A stretch of DNA of 64,000 bases from Armatimonadota bacterium (GCA_025998755.1 AP024674.1:1292162-1356161); one strand, 5' to 3'. Positions 37,431-45,984 are shown, numbered from the stretch's first letter. The notes: a model not told the origin generated them from the sequence alone. Numbers and translations are program-made.

Positions 37431-38378
37431 TCAGTCTTTTGACTCCAGATCCAGCCGGCGGGTCTCCACCTGTGCGGCGAGCGACAGGATGCACTCCCTG
37501 GAGCAGAAACCGGCCCCGAAAGTCATCGCGTTGGCGGAACCCGCGGCTGTCGCCAGCCGCAGACTCCCTTCAAGATCCTCTCCATGATGACGCGCAAACA
37601 GAAATCCGGCAACAAACGCGTCCCCGGACCCCACTGCGCTGACGAAGGGGATCTCCGGACTGCGGGAGACCCACTGCTCATCTCGCGTGACCGCGACCGC
37701 GCCGGCCCTCCCCAGGGAAACCAGCACGCAGGGGATCCCTGTGTCCACCAGAGCGAGGGAGCGGACCGCGATCTCGTCCGCAGTCAGCAGGTCTTCACCC
37801 GTCAGCTCTGCGAACTCGCGCCGGTTCGGCTTGACAACATCCGGCTTTGCCCGCACTCCTTCTGCAAGCGCGGACCCGCTCGAATCCAGAACCGTAAACA
37901 CGCCCTCCTGTTTCGCGGCACAGATCCAGCGGGCGTAGATATCAGGGGGCACGCCTGGTGGAATGCTGCCTGAGAGCACCAGCGCCTCAGCCTCCGGCAG
38001 CCGCGCTCTAAGAGCATCATCCAGAGCCGAGAGCTCCCCGGCACTGATGCTGGGGCCGTTCTCATTGATCTCGGTCTGCGTGCCGGCCTCCGGGTCAATG
38101 ACCGTGATGCATTCCCGGGAGTCCTCCGCCGTGGGCACCAGATGGGATGCCAACCCTTCCAGCTCCAGTCCCCGGCGGATCATCCCGCCGGTGTAGCCCC
38201 CGGCGAAACCCATCGCCAGGGGTTGAAGTCCAAGCTCCCTGAGCACGCGGGCAACGTTGATGCCCTTGCCCCCTGGGACGATCTTCCACTCGGTGGGCCG
38301 GTGGACGCGGTCCACCGAGAAGTTCGGGATGGTGAAAGTCTTGTCAATGGCCGTGTTCAGCGTGACCGTGATGATCAA
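37431..38378 (-). CDS. PfkB-family kinase, 1-phosphofructokinase type
   Basis: 315 residues. MIITVTLNTAIDKTFTIPNF and VPGGKGINVARVLRELG at the N-terminus are the FruK/tagatose-6-phosphate kinase signatures. The C-terminal SAVGSGDAFVAGFLF holds the anion hole and catalytic Asp of the PfkB family. Likely substrates are fructose-1-phosphate or tagatose-6-phosphate; no sugar phosphotransferase genes are nearby to decide. It heads the minus-strand string with tatB, tatA and secG. A strong hairpin lies 29 bp upstream of its ATG. Confidence 0.88.
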   Translation of the reverse strand: MIITVTLNTAIDKTFTIPNFSVDRVHRPTEWKIVPGGKGINVARVLRELGLQPLAMGFAGGYTGGMIRRGLELEGLASHLVPTAEDSRECITVIDPEAGTQTEINENGPSISAGELSALDDALRARLPEAEALVLSGSIPPGVPPDIYARWICAAKQEGVFTVLDSSGSALAEGVRAKPDVVKPNRREFAELTGEDLLTADEIAVRSLALVDTGIPCVLVSLGRAGAVAVTRDEQWVSRSPEIPFVSAVGSGDAFVAGFLFARHHGEDLEGSLRLATAAGSANAMTFGAGFCSRECILSLAAQVETRRLDLESKD

Positions 38379-38406
38379 ACGACCGATACCTCATTTGCGG
38401 AGTGCG

Positions 38407-38446
38407 GGCCGCCCAAGGCTCAGGGACCTGTCGGTCCCTGGCGGCC
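38407..38446. promoter_or_regulatory. Two-tier hairpin upstream of the PfkB gene
   Basis: Outer stem GGCCGCC / GGCGGCC and inner stem GGGACC / GGTCCC with a 4-nt loop, 40 bp in all. It lies 29 bp before the kinase start and 91 bp before the tRNA gene. It could be a leader structure, an attenuating hairpin or a repeat; there is no T-tract on either strand. Confidence 0.4.
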
Positions 38447-38495
38447 TCAGCAGGATACCACTCCCGGCCGCTCGGCGCAAGGGCATACTGTGTTG

Positions 38496-38525
38496 TTGTT
38501 GGAGATGGAGCGACTGTGGTATAAT
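38496..38525 (+). promoter_or_regulatory. Promoter of the tRNA-Pro gene
   Basis: TTGTTG, 18-bp spacer, TATAAT. The -10 ends 11 bases before the tRNA 5' end, so the precursor would have a leader of only about 5 nt. Confidence 0.6.
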
Positions 38526-38536
38526 CCGTCCGGCTT

Positions 38537-38610
38537 CGGGGCGTGGCTCAGCTTGGTAGAGCGCTCGTTTCGGGTGCGAGAGGTCGGGAGTTCAAATCTC
38601 CCCGCCCCGA
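38537..38610 (+). tRNA. tRNA-Pro (CGG anticodon)
   Basis: 74 nt, complete cloverleaf by eye: acceptor CGGGGCG / CGCCCCG with discriminator A, T8, G9, D-arm GCTC...GAGC, anticodon stem CTCGT / GCGAG with loop TTCGGGT (anticodon CGG), short variable loop, T-arm GGGAG-TTCAAAT-CTCCC. CCA is not encoded. The anticodon reads CCG. Confidence 0.95.
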
Positions 38611-38654
38611 TGTCTTCTTCTTTTCGCGCCGCTGGTCAGGAGAGCTTCACTCGA

Positions 38655-39812
38655 TTGCCCGCCCGTCTCATTCTCCCCTTACTGTGTTTTGCCGCGGCGC
38701 TGGCGGCCGATTGCAGGCTGCCCGTTGAGGCCGCGCCTGTCCGGATACTTCTGACCGCCTTCGGACCGGCACAGGGCGTCAGCATCTCGGCGGCAGGTCT
38801 GGAGATCAGCACGGACGGCAAGACCTGGCGAGCCATCCAGAGCGGGAACGCCCCACTCCTAGAACCGGGCGAGACGCTTAGGGCCCCGGTGATGTTCCGG
38901 GGCGCAGCCGGCACGGTATCACTCTCGCGTGGCCCTCTCGCGCGCTCCTATCGCGGCATCATCGAGGTCAGCGCGGGACCGTCTCCCGCGATCGTCAACG
39001 TGGTGGAACTGGAGGACTATCTGCGCAGCGTTGTCCCTTCGGAGATGCCGTCCTCCTGGCCCGTGGAGGCGCTGAAGGCGCAGGCTGTGGCAGCCAGAAG
39101 CTACACGCTGGGTTCCAGCCCGCGCCACGGATCGCAGGGAGCACACGTGTGCGACACCACCCACTGCCAAGCCTACCGCGGGACAGATGCGGAAAGGCCT
39201 GCCACGGACCGCGCGGTGCTCGAAACTCGCGGGATGGTGTTGATGAGGCAAGGGCGCATAGTGGCCGCTCAGTTCTGCGCGGACTGCGGTGGTGTCGCGG
39301 CGCCCGCCTCAGGATCCCGGGCAGATGCGCTGGAGGACGGGACGCACTTCTGCGAGGCCTCTCCTTCGCACCGGTGGAGCACACGCATCAGTCAGGAGAC
39401 GATGCTGAGGGCGCTTGGCGAAGAGCGTCCCGGGGCCATCCGGCGCATCCGGATCGAGGCCAGGGACGAATCCGGCCGGATAACATCCATCACCATCGAG
39501 CACGATTTCGGCAGGGTCACGCTGACGGGACCGGAGATGCGGGGGAAACTGGGCCCGGCAGGCATTCGCTCCACGCTCTGCTGGTTCGAGGCAGACTCCG
39601 GAACGGGAGACATTCTTGTCAGCGGGCTGGGCAACGGGCACGGCGAGGGTCTCTGCCAATGGGGAGCCCGGGGACGCGCTCTGCCCCCGCACGGACACGA
39701 CTTCCGCGCCATCCTGGCCCATTACTTCCCGGAAGCCCAACTTGCGACGCTGGACGCGAGCGGCCGTCCCGGCCCGGCGGAGCCTCTCAGCGACTCTCAG
39801 CGCGCGCCTTGA
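38655..39812 (+). CDS. SpoIID/LytB-domain protein
   Basis: Exported protein of about 385 residues. The N-terminal hydrophobic stretch (RLILPLLCFAAALAA) is a signal peptide. The SpoIID domain covers about residues 110-370: YRGIIEVSAG, VVELEDYLRSVVPSEMPSSWPVEALKAQAVAARSYTL and the closing GNGHGEGLCQWGARG. Family knowledge: SpoIID is a lytic transglycosylase of peptidoglycan; non-sporulating phyla carry relatives for wall remodelling. Two starts are possible: ATG at 38610, whose A is the tRNA discriminator base and which has no ribosome-binding site, or TTG at 38655 with AGGAG about 13 bases upstream. The latter is used here. Its 3' end overlaps the convergent SRPBCC gene by 26 bp. Confidence 0.85.
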   Translation: MPARLILPLLCFAAALAADCRLPVEAAPVRILLTAFGPAQGVSISAAGLEISTDGKTWRAIQSGNAPLLEPGETLRAPVMFRGAAGTVSLSRGPLARSYRGIIEVSAGPSPAIVNVVELEDYLRSVVPSEMPSSWPVEALKAQAVAARSYTLGSSPRHGSQGAHVCDTTHCQAYRGTDAERPATDRAVLETRGMVLMRQGRIVAAQFCADCGGVAAPASGSRADALEDGTHFCEASPSHRWSTRISQETMLRALGEERPGAIRRIRIEARDESGRITSITIEHDFGRVTLTGPEMRGKLGPAGIRSTLCWFEADSGTGDILVSGLGNGHGEGLCQWGARGRALPPHGHDFRAILAHYFPEAQLATLDASGRPGPAEPLSDSQRAP

Positions 39813-40236
39813 TGGCCTGCAGGATATTCGCCGCGTTCTGCTTCATCTTGAGCGCAACGATGTTCTTGATGAGCGGTCCGATAAGGGGAACGTCGTATTC
39901 GTAATCCACCACACAGTGGAAACGGACCTTCCCGTCCTGCTCGGTAAAGGTCCAGAGGCCCTGGTAGGAATCGAAATCGCCCTTCAGCATACGGAAGGCG
40001 CAAGTGCGGGCGTGCGGATCCCACACATCCTCCTCTGTCCACCGCACCGTGCGCTTGAACTCCTTGATGATGCCTTCCCACTCGGTCACGGTGCGCAGTC
40101 CGTCCGGGGAGCGCTCCAGCACCTTCAGGCTCCGTACGTCCGGCATGAACTCCGGGAAGCTCTCCACATCCTGCGCCACCGCCCAGACGGTCTCAAGAGG
40201 AGCTGCGATCTCAACGGTCTCTTCTATTCGAGGCAA
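39787..40236 (-). CDS. SRPBCC-fold protein (polyketide cyclase/coenzyme Q-binding type)
   Basis: 149 residues. IEETVEIAAPLETVWAVAQDVESFPEFMPDVRSLKVLE opens the fold, with the typical strand-helix-strand and the WTFTEQDGKVRFHCVVDYEY sheet, ending in a long C-terminal helix. This resembles the START-like cyclase/RatA/COQ10 group that binds hydrophobic ligands such as quinones. No catalytic residues can be assigned. It overlaps the end of the SpoIID gene and lies 11 bp after lexA on the same strand, so it may be cotranscribed with gyrA-lexA. Confidence 0.8.
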   Translation of the reverse strand: MPRIEETVEIAAPLETVWAVAQDVESFPEFMPDVRSLKVLERSPDGLRTVTEWEGIIKEFKRTVRWTEEDVWDPHARTCAFRMLKGDFDSYQGLWTFTEQDGKVRFHCVVDYEYDVPLIGPLIKNIVALKMKQNAANILQAIKARAESR

Positions 40237-40247
40237 GAGCTCATCTC

Positions 40248-40862
40248 CTATTGCAGGCGCCGGAACAGGCCGACAACCTTGCCCACAATGCGCACATCAT
40301 CCGCGTAGATGGGCTGCATCTTCTGATTGGCGGGCTGCAGCCGGATGCGACCGTTCTCGCGGTGCAGGCGCTTGACGGTCCCCTCGCCGTCCACCAGAGC
40401 CACAACAATGTCGCCGTCATCGGCGGAAGGCTGCTCGCGCACCACAACATAGTCGCCGTCGTGGATCCCGGCCTCTATCATGCTGTCTCCGCGCACGCTG
40501 AGCAGGAATCCCCGCCCGTCCGGGACGAGCTCCGAGGGCACGCCGAAATAGCCCTCGATGTCCTGCTCGGCCAGCAAAGGGGTGCCGGCCGCCACCCTGC
40601 CCACCAGGGGAAGCTGCACGGTCTTCGCGGGACGCAGGGCCGGACGCGCCGGCCGTATGGCGCGGGTCAGCCCCCTCTCCCGGACAATCAGGCCCTCCTC
40701 CGCCAGCCTTTTCAGATGCGCCTGTACGGTGGAGGGCGAACTCAGGCGCACCGCCTCTCCGATCTCGCGGACTGTGGGAGGGTATCCGAACCGCTGTGTG
40801 TGACGCTCGATGTAGTCCAGAATCTCCCGTCTCTTAGGAGTCAGAGGAATCCCCCTCGTCAT
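40248..40862 (-). CDS. lexA: LexA repressor
   Basis: 204 residues. Winged [47 protein letters not shown]. Cleavage site Ala-Gly in RVAAGTPL. Catalytic Ser in VRGDSMIEAGIHDGD and Lys in GEGTVKRL. It represses SOS genes and self-cleaves when RecA filaments form. The ATG at 40862 with GGAGGTG upstream lies inside the gyrA 3' end (29-bp overlap), so lexA is translationally tied to gyrA. I could not identify an operator by eye. Confidence 0.96.
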   Translation of the reverse strand: MTRGIPLTPKRREILDYIERHTQRFGYPPTVREIGEAVRLSSPSTVQAHLKRLAEEGLIVRERGLTRAIRPARPALRPAKTVQLPLVGRVAAGTPLLAEQDIEGYFGVPSELVPDGRGFLLSVRGDSMIEAGIHDGDYVVVREQPSADDGDIVVALVDGEGTVKRLHRENGRIRLQPANQKMQPIYADDVRIVGKVVGLFRRLQ

Positions 40863-43413
40863 CGGACACCTCCTCCGCGACAGCAGCGGCAGCAGGCTGT
40901 TTTGCGCCGCTCTTCGTGGCCGCCGCGCGGGCCTTCTTCTCGGCGCTTTCCTTTGCGGCGACGGCCTCATCCGCCTCGTCCGTGGACGGAATACGCTCCA
41001 GCGAGACCAAGCTATCTCCCGGAGCCAGATTCATGATCCGCACCCCCTGCGTGCTCCGGCCCGTGCTGCGCACCTCCCTGACGGCGAACTTGATGACGAT
41101 GCCGTTCTGAGAGATCAGAATGACGCGGTCATCCGGCACCACGGCCTGCGCCGCAACGACCTTGCCCGTGCGGTTGGTGATATTTATGGTGCGAATTCCC
41201 AGGCCGCCCCGGCCCTGACGCCGGTAGTCCGCCATCTTCGTGCGCTTGCCCATCCCCAGTTCGGTGCCCACCAGGAGCTCGTCCTTGCCCTGAGTGACGC
41301 ACATGGCAACCACCCGGTCGCCCTCGCGCAGCTTGATACCCCGAACGCCGCCGGCGGCCCGGCCTGTCGGACGAACCTCGTCCTCCCGGAAACGAATGCT
41401 CATGCCGTCCCTTGTGACAAGCACGACATCGTAGCTGCCATCGGTCAGAGCCACCCAACGAAGCACATCGCCATCCTCCAGGTCAATGGCCCGCAGCCCG
41501 TTCGCCCGGATGTTGCGGAACTGCTCGAGCTCGATGCGCTTGACTTCGCCCTGCTCCGTAGCCATGACCAGGAACCGGCTATCGGCACCCTGCATCTCCT
41601 TGATGGGCACGCTGGCCGTCACCACCTCGCCAGGCTCGATGTTGATGAGGTTGATGATGGGCGTCCCCATCGCCGTGCGCCGCGCCTCTGGCACCTCGTA
41701 AGCCTTAATGCGATGCACGCGTCCGCGGTCCGTGAAAAACAGGATGTAGTCGTGAGTGGTGGCGACGAAGAGCTTGACGACCTCGTCCTCTTCCTTGGTC
41801 CCGGCACCGATGATTCCGCGCCCCCCTCGGCGCTGGCTGCGGTACGTATCCAGCGGAACACGCTTTACGTAACCCGCCCGGGTAATGGTGATGATGGTCT
41901 CCTCCTCGGGGATTAGATCCTCCTCGCCGATCTCCTCCGCCTCCAGAGGGATGATGCGCGTGCGCCGCTCGTCGCCGTACTTATCCCGCATGACGCGAAG
42001 CTCGGCTTTGACCACCCCCCGGATCTTCTCCGGAGAGATGAGGAGATCCTCATAGTAGGCGATTCGGCCCAGAAGCTCGCGGAACTCCTCCTCCACCTTC
42101 TCGCGCTCCAACTGAGTGAGCTGGCGCAACTGCATGGCCAGGATGGCATCCGCCTGGATCTGAGTGAGGTCGTATCTGCGCATCATCTCACGCCGGGCCT
42201 CTTCCGTACTGCGCGAACGCCGGATCAGCGCGATGATCTCATCCAGAAACCTGATGGCGATGCGCAGGCCCTCCAGCACGTGCGCCCGGGCCCTGGCACG
42301 CTCCAGCTCCCAGAGGCTCCGCCGGAACACCACGGACTCGCGATGCGCGATATAGTGCTCCAGCATCTGCTTGAGGTTCAGCATCCGGGGCTGCTGATCC
42401 ACCAGCGCGAGCATGATGACCCCGAACGTGGAGCGCAGCGGCGTATGCTTCAGGAGGAAGTTGAGCACCTTTTTCGGGTGCGCGTCGCGTTTCAGTTCGA
42501 TGACGATGCGCATCCCGTTGCGGTCCGAGAAGTCGTTCAGGTCCGCGATGCCGTCCAGCTTCTTCTGGTGCACCAGCTCCGCGATCTGCTCGATGAGCCG
42601 TTTCTTAATGACCTGATACGGCAACTCCGTGATGACGATGCCGGACCGCCCCCCATCCAGGGTCTCGATGGTCACCTCGCCCTGCATGGTGATCCGGCCG
42701 CGGCCCGCCTCATAGGCATCCCGGATGCCCTTCGTTCCCAGGATGATGCCGCGCGTCGGGAAATCCGGCCCTTTGATGAACTCCATCAGCTTGCTGATGG
42801 AGGCGTCCGGATTGTCAATCAGGTAGATAATGCCATTCAGGAGCTCGGTGAGGTTATGGGGAGGGATATTGGTGGCCATCCCCACTGCGATGCCCGCGCT
42901 GCCGTTCGCGAGAAGGTTGGGAATTCCTGCGGGCAGGACGACCGGTTCCATGCGGGTCTGGTCGTAGTTGTCCACCCAGTCCACGGTGTCCTTTTCGATG
43001 TCCGCCATAAGCTCCATCGCGATGGGGGCCAGGCGGCACTCCGTGTAGCGCATGGCTGCGGGGGGGTCGGCATCCACCGATCCGAAGTTCCCCTGCCCGT
43101 CAATGAGGGGATAGCGCAGGTTGAAATCCTGCGCCATGCGCACCAGCGTGGGGTAGATAACCTCGGTGCCGTGGGGGTGATAGTTGCCCTGAGTCTCGCC
43201 ACAGACCTTGGCGCACTTGACGTGGGCGGAGTTAGGTCCGACTCCCAGCTGCCGCATGGAGTAAAGAATGCGCCGCTGAACCGGCTTGAGGCCGTCGCGC
43301 ACATCCGGCAGCGCCCGCGAGATGATAACGCTCATAGCGTAATCGAGATATGAGCGCTTCATCTCATCTTCGATGTTTACATCCACAACCTCTCGCGCGA
43401 AATCCGTGCTCAT
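40834..43413 (-). CDS. gyrA: DNA gyrase subunit A
   Basis: 859 residues. Breakage-reunion domain with catalytic Tyr123 in [11 protein letters not shown]; the C-terminal beta-pinwheel has the GyrA box QRRGGRG and several GVRGIKL-type blades, followed by an Ala-, Lys- and Asp-rich tail. It introduces negative supercoils with GyrB. Odd point: residues 84 and 88, equivalent to E. coli Ser83 and Asp87 in the quinolone pocket, are Glu and Pro (segment [12 protein letters not shown]). A promoter lies at 43459-43487. gyrB is not in the window. Confidence 0.97.
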   Translation of the reverse strand: MSTDFAREVVDVNIEDEMKRSYLDYAMSVIISRALPDVRDGLKPVQRRILYSMRQLGVGPNSAHVKCAKVCGETQGNYHPHGTEVIYPTLVRMAQDFNLRYPLIDGQGNFGSVDADPPAAMRYTECRLAPIAMELMADIEKDTVDWVDNYDQTRMEPVVLPAGIPNLLANGSAGIAVGMATNIPPHNLTELLNGIIYLIDNPDASISKLMEFIKGPDFPTRGIILGTKGIRDAYEAGRGRITMQGEVTIETLDGGRSGIVITELPYQVIKKRLIEQIAELVHQKKLDGIADLNDFSDRNGMRIVIELKRDAHPKKVLNFLLKHTPLRSTFGVIMLALVDQQPRMLNLKQMLEHYIAHRESVVFRRSLWELERARARAHVLEGLRIAIRFLDEIIALIRRSRSTEEARREMMRRYDLTQIQADAILAMQLRQLTQLEREKVEEEFRELLGRIAYYEDLLISPEKIRGVVKAELRVMRDKYGDERRTRIIPLEAEEIGEEDLIPEEETIITITRAGYVKRVPLDTYRSQRRGGRGIIGAGTKEEDEVVKLFVATTHDYILFFTDRGRVHRIKAYEVPEARRTAMGTPIINLINIEPGEVVTASVPIKEMQGADSRFLVMATEQGEVKRIELEQFRNIRANGLRAIDLEDGDVLRWVALTDGSYDVVLVTRDGMSIRFREDEVRPTGRAAGGVRGIKLREGDRVVAMCVTQGKDELLVGTELGMGKRTKMADYRRQGRGGLGIRTINITNRTGKVVAAQAVVPDDRVILISQNGIVIKFAVREVRSTGRSTQGVRIMNLAPGDSLVSLERIPSTDEADEAVAAKESAEKKARAAATKSGAKQPAAAAVAEEVSDDEGDSSDS

Positions 43414-43458
43414 GAGCTCCTGTGCGATCCTTCGCCAAACATCCGTTCTACCGGCCGC

Positions 43459-43487
43459 ATTATAACCGCCCCTCCGCTACAGCGCAA
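43459..43487 (-). promoter_or_regulatory. gyrA promoter
   Basis: On the minus strand TTGCGC (43482-43487), 17-bp spacer, TATAAT (43459-43464). It predicts a leader of about 40 nt. Confidence 0.6.
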
Positions 43488-43504
43488 AGGTAAGCGCAAA
43501 CAAA

Positions 43505-43528
43505 GAGGGACGCCGCCCGGCGTCCCTC
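43505..43528 (-). terminator. Terminator after the NlpC/P60 gene
   Basis: 11-bp stem GAGGGACGCCG / CGGCGTCCCTC with a 2-nt apex (breathing to a larger loop), followed on the minus strand by TTTGTTTG. It lies between the hydrolase stop and the gyrA promoter. Confidence 0.8.
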
Positions 43529-43569
43529 CAGACATCTGACGCAACCCGGAAAGGGTTCCCAAGCGTGGC

Positions 43570-44481
43570 TTATTTGACCCTCCGCGCGCCCACATAAGTG
43601 CGCGCATAGGTGCCGGTCGTCAGTGAGTCAACCCGAACGCCTCCCCGAGGGTTGCTCGCGTGCACAAACTTGCCGTTCCCGACATAGACCCCGACGTGTC
43701 CGATCCTCTTGCCCCCGCGCGAGAAGAAGACCAGGTCGCCGGGCTTAAGCTCGCCCTTGCTGACGGGGATGCCTTTCTGGAACTGCGCCGCAGAGTTGTG
43801 CGGCAATACAACCCCGTGCTTTGCGTAGACGTATCGCGTGAAGCCGCTGCAGTCGAACCCACCACGTGACGACCCGCCATAGCGGTAGCGATCTCCCAGG
43901 TGATTCATCGCCGTGCGCACGGCGGAGGAGGATGCACCTGAAGGAGCTGGCGCCGGAGAGGGAGACGACTTCGCCACTGTCCGCGCGGAAGCAGAATGGC
44001 GTCCGGCGCGCGCAGACGGCGCAGGTGCGATCTGGATAACCTTGACGAGAAATCCGCCCACCCACCCGGTGGAGCCGGAGGGTGTGCGCACCTGGTGCCA
44101 GTCCCACTTGGTCTGGAGAATCCGCACCCGCGTTCCCGCAGGCAGGGTGCCCAGTCTTTTACCCTGCGTGGACGGCTCGGCGCGAAGGGGAGCCGACTTC
44201 TGGACCACACCCTGTCGGCCGCTCGAGCCGGAAAACGAGCTTGAATGCCCGCTGGACGAAGAACCCGGAATGGTCAGCTTCTGGCCCGGCTGGAGGGTGG
44301 AGTTCTCAGAGATGCCATTCGCTCTGGCTATGGCCCGGGTGGAAACCCCGTACCTTCGGGAGAGCTCCCAGAGAGTGTCGCCGGTCCGGACCGTGTGCGT
44401 GGCGGCCAGTGCCGCCGAAGAGATAAGCAATGCGACTACTGCCGCCAGCGATCCCCGCACCGCACTTCTGGTTAGGCTCAA
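43570..44481 (-). CDS. LysM-SH3-NlpC/P60 peptidoglycan endopeptidase
   Basis: 303 residues. A signal peptide (GSLAAVVALLISSAALA) is followed by one LysM (HTVRTGDTLWELSRRYGVSTRAIARANG). A Ser/Gly linker and bacterial SH3 (APLRAEPSTQGKRLGTLPAGTRVRIL ... WVGGFLVKV) come next, then a Ser/Pro/Ala-rich linker. The C-terminal NlpC/P60 domain has the nucleophile Cys in FDCSGFTRYVYAKHG and catalytic His in KRIGHVGVYVGNGKFVHAS. It cleaves peptide stems of the wall. The TTG at 44481 has AAGGAG upstream; the longer frame is non-coding. It is preceded by a consensus promoter and a structured leader of about 125 nt. Confidence 0.9.
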   Translation of the reverse strand: MSLTRSAVRGSLAAVVALLISSAALAATHTVRTGDTLWELSRRYGVSTRAIARANGISENSTLQPGQKLTIPGSSSSGHSSSFSGSSGRQGVVQKSAPLRAEPSTQGKRLGTLPAGTRVRILQTKWDWHQVRTPSGSTGWVGGFLVKVIQIAPAPSARAGRHSASARTVAKSSPSPAPAPSGASSSAVRTAMNHLGDRYRYGGSSRGGFDCSGFTRYVYAKHGVVLPHNSAAQFQKGIPVSKGELKPGDLVFFSRGGKRIGHVGVYVGNGKFVHASNPRGGVRVDSLTTGTYARTYVGARRVK

Positions 44482-44514
44482 GACTTCTGCTCCTTCCTGG
44501 CTTTTCTTCGGGAT

Positions 44515-44607
44515 CCGGGTGGTTTGCCGGAAGGATAAGGTCCCTCCGGCAGGCCGCCCCGGCCCTGCGGAAATCCGAGCGGAACCCGGTTTCGGCAAAC
44601 TGCCCGG
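44515..44607 (-). promoter_or_regulatory. Structured 5' leader of the NlpC/P60 gene
   Basis: On the minus strand the leader begins with CCGGG (pairs with CCCGG at its 3' end). Inside, GTTTGCCG (44593-44600) pairs with CGGCAAAC (44522-44529). This closed stem encloses at least two hairpins, GCAGG...CCTGC and CCGGA...TCCGG. The region ends 33 bases before the TTG start. Wall hydrolases of this kind are often under c-di-AMP (ydaO) riboswitches in other phyla. The GCCGAAACC start is reminiscent, but the conserved ydaO core is not seen, so the class is unassigned. Confidence 0.5.
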
Positions 44608-44637
44608 ATTATATAAACCCGGCGCGGCGGCTGTCAA
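44608..44637 (-). promoter_or_regulatory. Consensus promoter of the NlpC/P60 gene
   Basis: On the minus strand a perfect TTGACA (44632-44637), 18-bp spacer and perfect TATAAT (44608-44613). Transcription should begin at or just after the first base of the structured leader. Confidence 0.8.
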
Positions 44638-44665
44638 CCCCTGGCGGGCGACAGAAACGTCTTTC

Positions 44666-45577
44666 TTATCGGGAAAATCCGGAGTCCTCTGGAGGGCGAG
44701 CACGCCGTGATGCGAGCGAGTCGTAGAACAGATACTGCTGCGCCCACCCGGCCCACGGACCAAGGCGTTCTCTGAGGAGGCGCGACATCTCTCGGTATCC
44801 CCTGGGAGTGCGGCGGATGCCTGTCTCGCCGTAGAGCCTTTGCACGGCTCGCCAGGTGTGGGTGTCCAGCGGAAAAGCTTCATCGAAGCCCAAGGCAAAA
44901 AGCAGAACGCAATCCGCGATCTTGGGGCCCACGTGGGGAAGCGTCAACAACTCCGCAAACGCATCCTCATACGGCAGCTCCCGGATGTTTTCCAGATATT
45001 TAGCCCCACCCCGCTCGCGGAGAGCCTGCGCCGCGCGGCTGAGGCTCCGACAGCGGAACTCCAGGCCTCCCAACCGCAGATCCTCGGGCCGCGCCGCAGC
45101 AAGAGTCTCCAGGTCCGGCCATATGCGCAGGCCCAGCGCGGTCCGCCGGCCGAATACGCGGCAGACCTCCTCCAGGGACATCGAGATGCGGGGGATGTTG
45201 GTTACAACCGCGCAGACGAAAGACAGCAGGCATTCCACCGGATCTTGGCGCAGCACCCGTAATCCCTGATGTGCGTCCAAGAGCGGGCCCAGCCGCGCAT
45301 CTCGCCGCCGCAGGTCTTCGCAAATGGCAGCAAGGTCCACTTCCAGCCGCAGGAAGCGCTCCACCTCTGCACGGGCAGGCTCGTCCCGCGAGAGCCAGAC
45401 TGTCAGGAGATCCTGCGAAGCGAGCGTCAGGCGGACGGCATCACCGCCGAGGGGGCCAGCCCAGTCCTGCGCCCCCAGACGCTTCCAGCGGAATACCTGC
45501 CCGCTGGCAAAGGTGCGGTCCAGATCCAGGGATCCCGGCGCAATGGGGATGCTAAAGGAGACATCCGACCCGGACAA
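44666..45577 (-). CDS. OGG1-type 8-oxoguanine DNA glycosylase/AP lyase
   Basis: 303 residues. The N-terminal OGG-type beta domain opens with LDLDRTFASGQVFRWKRL. The helix-hairpin-helix is LLTLPHVGPKIADCVLLFALG, whose Lys is at the position of the catalytic Lys of OGG1. It is followed by FPLDTHTWRAVQRLYG with the conserved Asp. This is a bifunctional glycosylase that removes 8-oxoguanine opposite C. The start is a TTG at 45577, six bases after the upstream small membrane protein gene; the two are likely cotranscribed. Confidence 0.9.
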   Translation of the reverse strand: MSGSDVSFSIPIAPGSLDLDRTFASGQVFRWKRLGAQDWAGPLGGDAVRLTLASQDLLTVWLSRDEPARAEVERFLRLEVDLAAICEDLRRRDARLGPLLDAHQGLRVLRQDPVECLLSFVCAVVTNIPRISMSLEEVCRVFGRRTALGLRIWPDLETLAAARPEDLRLGGLEFRCRSLSRAAQALRERGGAKYLENIRELPYEDAFAELLTLPHVGPKIADCVLLFALGFDEAFPLDTHTWRAVQRLYGETGIRRTPRGYREMSRLLRERLGPWAGWAQQYLFYDSLASRRARPPEDSGFSR

Positions 45578-45583
45578 CTGAGT

Positions 45584-45898
45584 CTAGTCGGTAGCGGGAA
45601 TATCCTGAGCCTGCGAGACGCCCGGACGGTGCGGCGTCCAACGATGAACGGCCGCGGTATAGAGCTGGATGCCTTTACTGGCGATCAGTGACGCAGCCAC
45701 GCACATGGCCAGCAAGAACGCCAGCCGGACCACCAACTGCACCAGTCGCGAGATCAGCTCCCCGCCTTCTCCTCCGGCAGGGATGCCCGGATCCAGAAAC
45801 AGTTTCCAGCTCTGCCAGAAAACGGTGGCCAGCATTGCGATACCAATCGCGAAAACCAGCAGCCCGGCCGCCCGACCCAGCAGTCCCGCAGTCTTCAT
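45584..45898 (-). CDS. Small two-helix membrane protein, unknown
   Basis: 104 residues with two hydrophobic helices (LLGRAAGLLVFAIGIAMLATVFW and LVQLVVRLAFLLAMCVAASLIA). A Gly/Glu-rich loop lies between them, and a polar tail follows. No family recognised. The ATG at 45898 starts the string ending in the OGG1-type glycosylase gene 6 bp downstream. Divergent from the lar operon. Confidence 0.65.
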   Translation of the reverse strand: MKTAGLLGRAAGLLVFAIGIAMLATVFWQSWKLFLDPGIPAGGEGGELISRLVQLVVRLAFLLAMCVAASLIASKGIQLYTAAVHRWTPHRPGVSQAQDIPATD

Positions 45899-45955
45899 AC
45901 GCGCTCCAGAACCTGATTACGGCGGAGGAGACAGGTTCTGCCAACAACCGTTTGT

Positions 45956-45984
45956 TTGACACCCGTTCGCGGTAAGGGTACACT
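45956..45984 (+). promoter_or_regulatory. Promoter of the lar operon
   Basis: TTGACA (perfect), 17-bp spacer, TACACT. It predicts a start near 45991 and a leader of about 65 nt before larE. Confidence 0.75.

Noticed and set aside
44522-44600. A definite c-di-AMP (ydaO) riboswitch before the NlpC/P60 gene
   Set aside because: The gene type and first bases fit, but the conserved inner segments of ydaO are not visible, so no class is assigned.
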